This document shows positions 54,890 to 63,413 of a stretch of 64,000 nucleotides of DNA, in pieces. The position numbers were made by a program, and so were the translations under genes. The notes below the pieces were generated by a model. The model saw nothing but the letters and a program-made list of their open reading frames with translations, had not been told where the DNA came from and searched no databases. The stretch spans positions 310,001-374,000 of the forward strand of contig NZ_JAKIKU010000002.1 in the NCBI RefSeq assembly GCF_023283985.1, in the 5' to 3' direction. The stretch comes from Shewanella electrodiphila. GTDB taxonomy: Bacteria; Pseudomonadota; Gammaproteobacteria; Enterobacterales; Shewanellaceae. Numbering within the stretch: the first letter of the stretch is position 1; every line of letters starts with the position of its first letter.

Positions 54890-56431
54890 ATGAAAGTTAA
54901 AGAGTCGATAATTAGAGAAAATATTTCGGAAAATTTATATTTACTCGATAAAAGTCTAAAGTTAGTTGCTCAAGAGCACTACATCAAAATGCCAGATGGG
55001 AAAAAAGCTTTTATTGATATTCTCGCAAAGGATGACTTTGGTTGCTTCACAGTTATAGAACTAAAAAAGAGCAATCAAACTGCTCGTAGTGCTATTCAGC
55101 AACTTTTAAAATATGCTAATTTTTTAAAACGTAAAAATAGACTTGAAGAGTCTCAAATTCGTTGTGTTATTTTATCTGCTGTTTGGGATGAGCTGGAAGA
55201 TCCATTTAGTGAATTTGTCGAATTTTCACAATATGAATCAAAGGGGTATCTTGTTGATTATGAAAAAGAAAAGCTGCCAGTCTTTACGGAGGTTAGACCT
55301 GAGTATAAACAAGGAAATTTAAGCCCTTTACATAACTTTATTTTTTTTGAGTTTAATACAAAAGATGAAAGGGATAAATTATTAAAGGAGTTTGAATTGA
55401 CACTAAAGTCACTTCCTTCAGTTAATAGTGTACTAATTGAAATGGATTATAGTGGTGATGATCTAAACATAATCAACCCATTTGGGTTTGCATGGGTGTT
55501 GTTTACTGGTGATATCGACAATATGAATTTAGATATTTCTAAGTTAGCGCCAAAGAAAGTATCACCTAAATTCTTTAATGCTGGTGACATTATTTCTTTA
55601 TGGGCAGGAGAGCTACCCGAGTTTAATATTCGATCAAAAATTTTATTAGAACAAGTTCGCATAAATAACTCAGCGGGTGAATATACTGGCTTAGCGTTGC
55701 ACTCACTTAACAATACATTGTCTACCTGGGATTACTCGACTCCGGTAGGCTTTGGGGTTATGTTTGATGATGGTTTATTTGATGAAGATGAGATTTTATC
55801 CTTAGCTTGTGGTTTTGTTGGTGACCACCCTTATGGTTTTGTAACTCAAACTTCTCCCCAGAGAGCTAAACAGTTTAATTTCGTTAGAAAAAAGATTGAT
55901 CAATTTTTAGCTTTTAATGAACGCTGGAAGGTGATTGTTAATCATATATTTCAACAATCCGATAAATCAGACGTGATTAAGATAAATATTTTCAACCCTC
56001 TAAACTTTCTAGGGATGATAAATGATGTGCATAAGACCAATAGTTCCAAGCGAATTCCCTCATTAAATATTACAGTAGAAAAAGAAAATGGGACTTCATT
56101 ACAGTATTACGGTTCATTATTTTGGACAAAGAAGAAATTAATTATATGTCCGAAAGAAACTATTTTTAAACTGTTTGATAGCAACGATGATTTCAAATTA
56201 AGATATCTCACCAATAATTATAAAAAAAATGAGGTCTCTTTATCTGAGAGATACGGATTGAGTTATGAAGTAGTGTGTAGTAACGGGAAAATGTTAGCCA
56301 TAGATGGTAAGGTATGTGACTTTGTGGATTTTGAAAAACTAGATAATTTACAAGACTTCTTAATGTCGAATGATCATTTTATTGATCAAGTAGGTGGGCT
56401 ATTTGATGAGCTAGCTATAGGTGTTGGTTAA
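54890..56431 (+). CDS. Integron cassette 3: NucS/DUF91-like nuclease-fold protein
   Basis: A 513-residue protein. Residues 1-110 form a PD-(D/E)XK nuclease core of the NucS/DUF91 type: KKAFIDILAKDD with Asp43, then FTVIELKKSN giving Glu57-x-Lys59, and the AIQQLLKYANFLKRKN helix. The following 400 residues are of no family that I recognise; they include an AGELPEFNIRSKILLEQVR helix and a C-terminal LSERYGLSYEVVCSNGK segment. A role in cutting damaged or foreign DNA is inferred from the fold only. Ends before attC3, with a short 15-base spacer. Confidence 0.72.
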   Translation: MKVKESIIRENISENLYLLDKSLKLVAQEHYIKMPDGKKAFIDILAKDDFGCFTVIELKKSNQTARSAIQQLLKYANFLKRKNRLEESQIRCVILSAVWDELEDPFSEFVEFSQYESKGYLVDYEKEKLPVFTEVRPEYKQGNLSPLHNFIFFEFNTKDERDKLLKEFELTLKSLPSVNSVLIEMDYSGDDLNIINPFGFAWVLFTGDIDNMNLDISKLAPKKVSPKFFNAGDIISLWAGELPEFNIRSKILLEQVRINNSAGEYTGLALHSLNNTLSTWDYSTPVGFGVMFDDGLFDEDEILSLACGFVGDHPYGFVTQTSPQRAKQFNFVRKKIDQFLAFNERWKVIVNHIFQQSDKSDVIKINIFNPLNFLGMINDVHKTNSSKRIPSLNITVEKENGTSLQYYGSLFWTKKKLIICPKETIFKLFDSNDDFKLRYLTNNYKKNEVSLSERYGLSYEVVCSNGKMLAIDGKVCDFVDFEKLDNLQDFLMSNDHFIDQVGGLFDELAIGVG

Positions 56432-56446
56432 TAGTAATCCAGAATA

Positions 56447-56541
56447 TAATAAGGCACTTAAACGGAACTAAAACAGTGGGTTACGTTTCGCTTCGCTACA
56501 CATTTTAACCCACTGTTTTAGTCCGCTTAGTGCGGCGTTAG
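56447..56541 (+). repeat. attC3 recombination site
   Basis: Starts TAATAAGGC and ends GCGGCGTTAGG. The arms ACTAAAACAGTGGGTTA and TAACCCACTGTTTTAGT are a perfect 17-bp match, the best of the four sites. Confidence 0.9.
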
Positions 56542-56572
56542 GTTTGTCATCCATTATCAGGTATCTCACCAA

Positions 56573-57124
56573 ATGAACATTGCTGAACTATTTAAACAGA
56601 AAGTCGATGAAGTCCAATTAATTAACTTGCCTGTTAATAGCAACTATTTAGAAGTTGGAAAGAGCATTGGTTATGAATTTACTCAAAGTAGTAGTTCTTC
56701 TAATGAAGTTAGTAAATATATCTATAAAGAAATAAAGCGTAAATTACAAGGTAATGATATAGATAACAATCAATTTGATAACCTTAGAAAGCAATTGCTT
56801 ATTGAATATTTCTTGGATACTAAAAATGGCGAATATGTAAAGTACATTGAAGTTATTAGTGATGCGACCCGAGAGTTAAACTCTTATGTAAGCATAGGCA
56901 TACAATGGGATGACGTATTAACATTGGTTTCAGCTCATGCAAACCTTCGAACATATGATCCCTTAGCTAATATTGATGATATATATCTTAAAGAGAAAGC
57001 AATCGCACATTCTATAAAATATTTAAACACAAAGGGGTTTGAAACTTCTTTGGTTAATGGAAATGTTATCATCTCTAATGAGGTGCAAAAGCGAATCGCA
57101 ACTGCGCTTGACGTGAGATTTTAA
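56573..57124 (+). CDS. Integron cassette 4, gene a: unknown 183-residue protein
   Basis: A 183-residue soluble protein, helical in its first half (LFKQKVDEVQLI, SNEVSKYIYKEIKRKLQG) and mixed in the second. No recognised family, no membrane segment. It lies 31 bases before the PD-(D/E)XK gene with no attC between, so the two form one cassette and are probably co-transcribed. It could be an immunity, regulatory or substrate-binding partner of that protein; none of these is shown by sequence. The ATG at 56573 is 32 bases after attC3. Confidence 0.7.
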   Translation: MNIAELFKQKVDEVQLINLPVNSNYLEVGKSIGYEFTQSSSSSNEVSKYIYKEIKRKLQGNDIDNNQFDNLRKQLLIEYFLDTKNGEYVKYIEVISDATRELNSYVSIGIQWDDVLTLVSAHANLRTYDPLANIDDIYLKEKAIAHSIKYLNTKGFETSLVNGNVIISNEVQKRIATALDVRF

Positions 57125-57154
57125 CGATTAGGAACAATCGGTATAAACGCCATC

Positions 57155-58627
57155 ATGAACGGGCTTAAGCCGCTATTTAATTCAAAATCTAATCGATATT
57201 TCTTTCAAAATATTTCAAGTGAGGCCCTTATTCCGTGGGGGTACTTATTTAAATTATCCTTAAAACACTTACAACATAAGAAAAGAAAAGTAGGGCATAA
57301 AAAAGATTTGATTGAACTGGTTGAGCTAGCAAAAAATTATACTACGACTTTAAATGTTCAGGAGTTTTCGCAATATGAATCTATGTTTCAACGACCAGAC
57401 ACAATACTCGATAAGATACAGAAACTAGTTATTGGTGATCAGGTTTATGCAATACCTCAAGTAAATTGTATTGATATCCTTGATATAACACGTTTTATCT
57501 TTTCAAGAGTTGAGGATGAGAGCCTTAACTTACAATGGAAGTTAGATGAATATATGGGGGTTGCAGAGGTAATATCTTCATTTGCAAAAAATAATACTCC
57601 TACAACATTTTCAGCTGTAGATGTGCTCTCTAAACTCAACAATAAAACACCTTTAGCTGTAATAGAAAAGATTTTAGTTAATATGTCGCATCATATTGAT
57701 GGAATAAATAATGATTACTTCCTCCCTTCCGATTCGCAGAGAAATAACCAGAATTTTAAGCCTTTAATTAATTTAGCGGAATCGTCTTATCTGTTTTTAG
57801 ACAGTAACTTATTTAGTTTTGGATTTTATGAAGTTGTCTCTAGCGAGTATAGAAATGCAGGAGTTAAAGACTCTGTAATTGGTGATATTCTTGAAGAATT
57901 TATTTCAAATAAATTTACTTCATCCGGAATATCCTTTTTAACTGGTGAAAAGTACAAAATTAGTAAGGCACAGCAAAAATTGCTTTCAACACCTCGAGCT
58001 ATGGGAGAATGTGATTTTATTGTAGCAACTGATGAGGTTGTTTTCTTTATCGAAGTTAAAAAGAAAGTTTTAACTAGAGCTGCTCAATCTGGAAATATAG
58101 CAAGTATATCTGCAGACCTAGTGAAAAGCTTTGCAAATGCTCAGATCCAAGCTAATTGGCATGAAATAATATTGAGAAGTGAAGGTGTTCTTAAATTTGA
58201 ATCTGGGAATACATTAAAGTTAAATGGTAGGAACATAGAAAAAATATCTTTATCTATGTTCGACTATATGGCGTTACATGATGGACCAACTATACATCAA
58301 ATAATGAACAATCTAATTGGAAGAGAATTAATTTCTGATGATAAGGCTGTTCAATCATTACTAAAGTCAGTTAATAAATCATTATCTGAGCTAAACCATC
58401 AATATAGCCTTCCAGAGTTAAGCGAATATTCAAAATGTCAAAATGCATTTTTCAATTGTAGGTTTTATAATTTATTGCAATTTTCGCAAATAATAAAAAA
58501 TTCATCTAATGAAGAAGAATTTAAAAAAAATATTTGGGCTAACCGTCATGTCTCAACAGGTGAAAAAGATTGGTTTAAAGAAATGCATTATTTGAAAACT
58601 CTTGATAAAAAGGCAGAGCAAACCTAA
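57155..58627 (+). CDS. Integron cassette 4, gene b: PD-(D/E)XK-type protein
   Basis: A 490-residue protein. The N-terminal 230 residues are helical and unassigned. Residues 240-310 have a restriction-nuclease-like core: GDILEEFI, then MGECDFIVATDE with Asp287, then VVFFIEVKKK giving Glu300-x-Lys302. This is the D...ExK pattern. The C-terminal part is helical, Lys/Asn-rich. It is very AT-rich. The stop overlaps attC4. A defence or toxin role is plausible given the company, but not demonstrated. Confidence 0.7.
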   Translation: MNGLKPLFNSKSNRYFFQNISSEALIPWGYLFKLSLKHLQHKKRKVGHKKDLIELVELAKNYTTTLNVQEFSQYESMFQRPDTILDKIQKLVIGDQVYAIPQVNCIDILDITRFIFSRVEDESLNLQWKLDEYMGVAEVISSFAKNNTPTTFSAVDVLSKLNNKTPLAVIEKILVNMSHHIDGINNDYFLPSDSQRNNQNFKPLINLAESSYLFLDSNLFSFGFYEVVSSEYRNAGVKDSVIGDILEEFISNKFTSSGISFLTGEKYKISKAQQKLLSTPRAMGECDFIVATDEVVFFIEVKKKVLTRAAQSGNIASISADLVKSFANAQIQANWHEIILRSEGVLKFESGNTLKLNGRNIEKISLSMFDYMALHDGPTIHQIMNNLIGRELISDDKAVQSLLKSVNKSLSELNHQYSLPELSEYSKCQNAFFNCRFYNLLQFSQIIKNSSNEEEFKKNIWANRHVSTGEKDWFKEMHYLKTLDKKAEQT

Positions 58628-58714
58628 CAAGGCCTTTAAACGGAACAAAAACAGTTGGCTTTGTTTCGTGCCTCACAAGTATAGCCAACAATTCTTGTCC
58701 GCTTAAGGCGTTAC
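58625..58714 (+). repeat. attC4 recombination site
   Basis: Starts TAACAAGGCC at the gene stop and ends AAGGCGTTAC. GAACAAAAACAGTTGGCT is complementary to AGCCAACAATTCTTGTC with a bulge and mismatches. Confidence 0.87.
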
Positions 58715-58742
58715 CACATATCAGGTCGCCATACTTTACCTA

Positions 58743-58880
58743 ATGGGAGTTGTTGCTTTCAGAGTTTCAGCTTTAAATGATTTCTGTCCAGTTGTGAGTT
58801 ACGAGCAAGCCACTAGCAAAAGTAAATCCATTAGCATTGCTCGTGGCTTTATTCAAGAGCCTGTAAATAACTCAGTGTAA
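58743..58880 (+). CDS. Possible last cassette: 45-residue reading frame
   Basis: The short frame MGVVAFRVSALNDFC... starts 29 bases after attC4 and ends before a non-coding stretch. GGGAG lies within the start region but not upstream of it, so the ribosome site is poor. Cassettes with tiny genes exist, and no attC closes this one. Its reality is doubtful. Confidence 0.25.
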   Translation: MGVVAFRVSALNDFCPVVSYEQATSKSKSISIARGFIQEPVNNSV

Positions 58881-59116
58881 TAGCTCTTAGTTATAGGCAA
58901 TCCATCAATCGATCTTCATACATAATCATAAATAGGTTAAGGGTGTAGCCCCCTAAAAACAGTGGCATTTGATCTGCTCTTCCCTCGTATATTATCGAGC
59001 CCTGCAACTTTAGGGTATAAGGCAGGGTATTTTAAATTCACGCAATATTATTTTCTTTGAAATCAACCGACTGGCAGTGATGGGCGGCATGATGTAAATC
59101 GCCCATCTCAGGCGGT
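58881..59116. other. Gap between the cassette array and the integrase
   Basis: About 235 bases without a supportable gene. It contains CCCTGCAACTTTAGGGTATAAGGCAGGG, an imperfect hairpin that may end minus-strand integrase transcripts. No attC follows here. Confidence 0.4.
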
Positions 59117-60364
59117 TCATTTACCATTAACTACTTTCAATTGCTTAGTCCCCGTGAAAGAGTTGCCACCTCTAGCTGCTTCTTCTATATGGCCACTCCA
59201 CCAGAACATCATTGGACGGCGGCGCTCTAAATAATCAGTACGGTTGTATGCGCTTCGCACTTGGTTTCCATCGACATGAGCTAACGCTGCTTCAATCAAG
59301 TCAGGCTCAAAGCCTTGCTCGTTGAGTGTCGTGCTAGCTAGTGATCTGAGTCCGTGACTTACTAATCGTCCAGCAAACCCCATACGTTTTAAAGCCATAT
59401 TTGCCGTTTGGCTATTGCATGGTTTTTTAGGATCTCGGTCTGATGGAAAGATGAATTCTCGATGACCACTTATAGGCGTTATTATTTCTAGTAATTCAAG
59501 CATCTGTTCAGTTAGCGGGATGCAATGCTCTCGTCTTTTCTTCATACGCTCGGCTGGTATTGTCCAAGCTTTGCTATCAAAATCAATTTCATCCCACCTA
59601 GCTCCTGCTGCTTCACTAGGGCGAGTGATGGTATGAAGTTGCCATTCGATTAAGCATCGTGTTGTCAGCTTAATACTGGCGTATGCAATTGACCGCATTA
59701 GTTCTGGTAGCTCGGCTGGTGATAGAGCTGCCATATTTTCTTTTTTCGGCGTTTTAAAAGCAGCTTTAATACCTGTCAATGGGTTCGCATGAATTAAGCC
59801 GCAGTTAGTCGCAAAATTCATTACCTCGTTAAGGCGCAGCGCCAGACGCTTAACGGTCTCTAGGCTGCCTTTCGCTTCGATAGGTCTTAGAATGTCAATA
59901 ACAAGTGGGGCGGTGATGTCTTTTACTGGGGTGTTAGATAGACATGGGAAAATGTGATTCTCTAATGAGCGCCATGTATCAACTGCGTGATCTGGCGTTA
60001 CTGAGTCTTTTTTTATTTCAAACCATTCTTTAGCTACATTATAGAAAGTGTGCTGGTGGACAGATTTAGCTTCTTGCTGTTGATGTTTCCTAGCTTCTTG
60101 TGGATCAATCCCTTGTGCTATTAATTGTTTTGCTTCCAATGAGAGTTTTCTGGCATTAGCTAGAGATATGTCTGGGTATTTGCCAAAACTTAGGTTTGCC
60201 CGCTTCCCATTAGTTGGCCTGTAGTAATTTTGTATCCAGTGCTTTGAACCATTCGGCTTAATTCTTAAACGTAAGCCTTCACCGTCAAAAAGATTATATT
60301 CTTTCTCGCCTGGTTTGGAGGCTTTGATTTCTTTATCTGTTAGGCGAGTAGTGATAATTGCCAT
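59117..60364 (-). CDS. P4-type tyrosine integrase
   Basis: A 415-residue integrase of the kind that inserts genomic islands into tRNA and tmRNA genes. The N-terminal DUF4102 arm-binding domain (LTDKEIKASKPGEKEYNLFDG and GLRLRIKPNGSKHW) is followed by the core-binding domain and a catalytic domain with Arg in TITRPSEAAG, His-x-x-Arg in SHGLRSLAS, the second His in ALAHVDGN, and the nucleophile Tyr in SAYNRTDYLERR. All are intact. Its 5' end lies 165 bases from the 3' end of ssrA, which is the expected attachment site. Confidence 0.95.
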   Translation of the reverse strand: MAIITTRLTDKEIKASKPGEKEYNLFDGEGLRLRIKPNGSKHWIQNYYRPTNGKRANLSFGKYPDISLANARKLSLEAKQLIAQGIDPQEARKHQQQEAKSVHQHTFYNVAKEWFEIKKDSVTPDHAVDTWRSLENHIFPCLSNTPVKDITAPLVIDILRPIEAKGSLETVKRLALRLNEVMNFATNCGLIHANPLTGIKAAFKTPKKENMAALSPAELPELMRSIAYASIKLTTRCLIEWQLHTITRPSEAAGARWDEIDFDSKAWTIPAERMKKRREHCIPLTEQMLELLEIITPISGHREFIFPSDRDPKKPCNSQTANMALKRMGFAGRLVSHGLRSLASTTLNEQGFEPDLIEAALAHVDGNQVRSAYNRTDYLERRRPMMFWWSGHIEEAARGGNSFTGTKQLKVVNGK

Positions 60365-60490
60365 AATGGGTACACTAAATTAACTAATTTGAATCAGTGT
60401 ACCCTGTAGTGTACCCAAAAATCAAAGAAGTCCTAGAATCCCATAACACATTATAACACGCTAAGTTATTGATTTATTGAATTTCAGGCA

Positions 60491-60516
60491 ATAAAAAAGA
60501 CGCCCTAGGGCGTCTT
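60491..60516 (-). terminator. Terminator of ssrA
   Basis: Palindrome AAGACGCCCTAGGGCGTCTT with a T run on the minus-strand exit, 12 bases past the tmRNA 3' end. Confidence 0.88.
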
Positions 60517-60528
60517 AGTTACTTAATT

Positions 60529-60883
60529 TGGTGGAGGCGGCGGGATTTGAACCCGCGTCCAGAAAGCCTACATCCAAGGCGCTACATGTTTAGTCTCTCT
60601 TTTGATTAACCAAGTACACTCCGAAAGACAGGATTGCAATTGGCGAGTCCGATACTATTTCGCGGTTCACCCTCGGACGGAGTTCCCTCGCTATCAAATG
60701 TAATATGACCATCTTGAATCCCTGCCCATTTGAGAGACGTGGGTAAGATGGCTAGCTAGCCTAAGCTGCTAGAGAGTAGTTAGAGTCGTTAGCAACTATA
60801 ACAGTGCGGCTTTTTACGAGGCCAACCGCCCCTCGACATGCTCCCAGGGTTTCGTGAATCCTGTCGAATCCAGAATCGCCCCC
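60529..60883 (-). ncRNA. ssrA: Transfer-messenger RNA (tmRNA)
   Basis: A 355-nucleotide tmRNA on the minus strand, which with SmpB frees stalled ribosomes and tags the unfinished protein. The 5' end GGGGGCGATTCTGGATTCGA and the 3' end GCGGGTTCAAATCCCGCC, then GCCTCCACCA, form the tRNA-like half with its T-loop. The tag frame reads ANDSNYSLAA and then stops (around 60743-60775). The 3' end, which P4-type integrases target, is intact and faces the island. Confidence 0.97.
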
Positions 60884-60955
60884 AAAGTTTGTTGATTGTA
60901 TCGGGTAAACGCTAAAATACCTAGCGTATTCCACTAAAATACAATCGTTTGTATA

Positions 60956-61453
60956 TTATCCGTCCAGTCTGCTCTTTTTCATTACGCGCGACTGTTCGAC
61001 TTTCCATTCTCTTTCTTTAGTGTCTTGACGCTTGTCATGGTCTTTTTTACCTTTACCTAGACCAATCTCTACTTTTACCCAAGCGCTTTTGCGCCAGTAT
61101 AGAGATAGCGGCACTAAGGTATAACCTTGACGCTCAATTAAGCCTTCAAGTTTATCAATTTCGCTGCGCTTCATTAGTAGCTTTTTAGTACGAACTGGAT
61201 CGCATACTACATGGGTCGTCGCTGTGTTGAGGGGCTGAACAGTACAACCATGCATGAATGCTTCACCGTTTTTGATGAAAACATAGCAATCAGCTAAGGT
61301 CACTTTACCCATACGCAAGGATTTAACTTCCCAGCCTTGTAGCTCAAGTCCTGCTTCTACTTTTTCTTCAATTTTAAATTCAAAGGTCGCGCGCTTATTA
61401 CGTGTAATCGTAGCGGGTGGATTCTTTGATTTTTTCGAATTCTTTTTTACCAT
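60956..61453 (-). CDS. smpB: tmRNA-binding protein SmpB
   Basis: A 165-residue SmpB, which binds tmRNA and brings it to stalled ribosomes. Conserved segments: the [20 protein letters not shown] start, [21 protein letters not shown], the [15 protein letters not shown] stretch, and the basic C-terminal [18 protein letters not shown] helix that enters the ribosome. It lies just upstream of ssrA in the same direction, a very common pairing. A divergent gene (ratA) starts 200 bases away. Confidence 0.97.
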   Translation of the reverse strand: MVKKNSKKSKNPPATITRNKRATFEFKIEEKVEAGLELQGWEVKSLRMGKVTLADCYVFIKNGEAFMHGCTVQPLNTATTHVVCDPVRTKKLLMKRSEIDKLEGLIERQGYTLVPLSLYWRKSAWVKVEIGLGKGKKDHDKRQDTKEREWKVEQSRVMKKSRLDG

Positions 61454-61654
61454 AATCGCGTGTACTGCCCGCTGTTATCCCATTTAAAAGATCTGCTCGT
61501 TTTCACATACTGCAGATATGGGGGAGAGAATAAACTAATCAAGGGATTATACCCAAACCACTTAAAGATGCGAGTTTATTCCTTAATCGTAATGGATGCG
61601 TTTTACTTCAAGCGTGTTAAAATTGGCAGATTGTTATCGATAGTGTTGTTATTC

Positions 61655-62092
61655 ATGCCAAAAATTTCAAAAAATGTGCTTGTACGCTTCAGTGCAATGC
61701 AAATGTATGATCTGGTAAATGACGTTGAGTCGTACCATGAGTTTTTACCTGGCTGTGTGGGCGGTAAAGTCCTTGAGTTTGATGGTAAGACAATGGTCGC
61801 ATCGGTTGATGTCTCTAAAGCGGGTATTCGTAAAACGTTTACGACCCGCAATCAGGTTGTGTCTGGAAAATCCGTGTCTCTTGCTCTTGAAAATGGCCCA
61901 TTTAAAAACTTAGATGGCATTTGGCGTTTTACTGAGTTGACGGAAGATGCTTGCAAAGTTGAGTTTGACTTAAATTTTGAGTTTTCAAACCCGCTTGCGG
62001 ACATGGCATTTGGCCGAGTATTTAAAGAGTTAATGAATTCGATGGTGACGGCTTTTACCGATAGAGCCAAGGTAATTTACAATGACAAATGA
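61655..62092 (+). CDS. ratA: RatA/COQ10-type START-domain protein
   Basis: A 145-residue START/SRPBCC-fold protein. In Escherichia coli RatA hinders ribosome subunit joining; relatives (COQ10) bind ubiquinone. The ATG at 61655 matches the family start (MPKISKNVLVRFSAMQMYDLV). The rest shows DVESYHEFLPGCVGG, LENGPFKNLDGIWRF and the C-terminal long helix (MAFGRVFKELMNSMVTAFTDRA) that caps the cavity. The longer upstream in-frame extension looks non-coding. It overlaps rnfH by 11 bases. Confidence 0.93.
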   Translation: MPKISKNVLVRFSAMQMYDLVNDVESYHEFLPGCVGGKVLEFDGKTMVASVDVSKAGIRKTFTTRNQVVSGKSVSLALENGPFKNLDGIWRFTELTEDACKVEFDLNFEFSNPLADMAFGRVFKELMNSMVTAFTDRAKVIYNDK

Positions 62093-62414
62093 CGTTGAAA
62101 CATTCTCTGTGGATGTGATTTATGCGCTCCCTACGCAACAAAAAATTATCACCATTAGTGTGATGCCTGGCACCACTTTTATTGAGGCTGTTAAGCAGAG
62201 TAATATTGTCAGTTTTTTCCCTGAAATTGATCTTGAAAAGGTCAAACTTGGAGTATTCAGCCGCCAAGCCAAGCATGATGAAGTGCTGCAACAAGGTCAG
62301 CGTATTGAGATATATAGGCCACTCATTGCGGACCCTAAAGATGTACGCCGCAAGCGAGCTGAAAAAGCGAAAGAAGAAGGTCGCAGCAACAAAATTACTG
62401 GTGCTAAGCTTTAA
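62082..62414 (+). CDS. rnfH: RnfH/RatB-family ubiquitin-like protein
   Basis: A 110-residue protein of the RnfH family, a beta-grasp fold found next to ratA in most gammaproteobacteria. Conserved parts are VDVIYALPTQQKIITISV at the start and LGVFSRQAKHDEVLQQGQRI with EIYRPLIADPKDVRRKRAEK near the end. Function unsettled. Co-translated with ratA through an 11-base overlap; a strong terminator follows. Confidence 0.95.
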   Translation: MTNDVETFSVDVIYALPTQQKIITISVMPGTTFIEAVKQSNIVSFFPEIDLEKVKLGVFSRQAKHDEVLQQGQRIEIYRPLIADPKDVRRKRAEKAKEEGRSNKITGAKL

Positions 62415-62485
62415 TTTATAAACTTAAGCGATCCATGTGATATCGATATTGATGCGTAATGCTATGTGTAACGAGTTTTACGTAT

Positions 62486-62519
62486 AAAAAAGCGGACAGC
62501 TAATGCTGTCCGCTTTTTT
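62486..62519. terminator. Bidirectional terminator between rnfH and bamE
   Basis: AAAAAAGCGGACAGC-TAAT-GCTGTCCGCTTTTTT, perfect 15-bp stem. Confidence 0.96.
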
Positions 62520-62534
62520 GTGAGTATAATTTGG

Positions 62535-63068
62535 TTACTCGCCTTTTGGCCGATTTTGATTACCGCCTTTAGGAACGTCATTTTCCTTTGAAATACGTTC
62601 TTCTTCAACCAGTGGCTTAGCATCACGGCGAATGGCGTCAGGCTCTTGCTCTGGAAGCAAAGGAGCAACCACAGGCGCAGATATGGTTGGCAGCGCACCT
62701 TCATTAAGTGGTGTATCAAAGTCATCACTTAATTTGTAATCGCCTTCAACTTTGGTGAGTAAATCACCGTCGAAGTATAAAATAAGCTCTTTGTGAGTCA
62801 CGCTGGCATTACGACCACTTTTAAAGTGATAAACGTAATACCAAATATTATCAGCGAAACTGTCACGCAGTACTGGGCGACCTAATATGTATTCGGCTTG
62901 CTCTTTAGTCATTTCAACACGTAGCTTTTCTACTTGTTGTAACTCCATGTAGTTACCTTGCGGTACATCAGGCTTATAGATTAACCAATCAAAAACACTA
63001 CAGGCACTTAAAGATACTGATAGCGCAACTGCGCCTAAAAGGGTAAGACTTTGTTTTTTGTTTATCAT
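62535..63068 (-). CDS. bamE: BamE lipoprotein of the outer-membrane assembly machine
   Basis: BAM-complex lipoprotein that helps BamA fold outer-membrane proteins. The 177-residue precursor has a lipoprotein signal ending at LSAC (Cys22). The SmpA/OmlA fold follows: IYKPDVPQGNYM, LRVEMTKEQAEYILGRPVLRDSFADNIWYYVYHF and LILYFDGDLLTKVEGD. It is longer than the roughly 110-residue Escherichia coli protein by an acidic, Pro/Glu-rich tail of about 60 residues (LLPEQEPDAIRRDAKP and onwards), probably disordered. Confidence 0.95.
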   Translation of the reverse strand: MINKKQSLTLLGAVALSVSLSACSVFDWLIYKPDVPQGNYMELQQVEKLRVEMTKEQAEYILGRPVLRDSFADNIWYYVYHFKSGRNASVTHKELILYFDGDLLTKVEGDYKLSDDFDTPLNEGALPTISAPVVAPLLPEQEPDAIRRDAKPLVEEERISKENDVPKGGNQNRPKGE

Positions 63069-63413
63069 TGTCTGCGCTATTTCCTAAAAATCTGACGCCA
63101 TCATACCCAAGGCTTCCCTATGCTGACAAGTGGCTATTAACTGTTGGATGCTATAACTGTGTGAATAATAGAGTGGATAGCTGTCAGTTAGTTCCTCACA
63201 ACTTAGTAAACTTGACTAATTACTCAGGTAATCGCGCTTAATTGTTACATAAATGTAGAAAAATATGGTAAATCCAAGAGTAATTATATAAGTTTGAAGA
63301 ATAGGTTTTAGCTGAGACAGAAAAATTGATTAATTAAGTTAATTCATAAACCTGCATAGCCCGATACGTGCTTAATATTCGCTCTAATTTGACAAAAAGA
63401 ATAATGATTAACG
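63069..63413. other. Intergenic region between bamE and the methyltransferase gene
   Basis: About 345 AT-rich bases between divergent genes. No supportable reading frame. The bamE promoter and the promoter of the next gene should be here. No clear operator or riboswitch. Confidence 0.5.

Noticed and set aside
61460..61654. An N-terminal extension of ratA
   Set aside because: The extra 65 residues look like translated promoter DNA, overlap the smpB upstream region and are absent from the family; the ATG at 61655 matches the conserved start.
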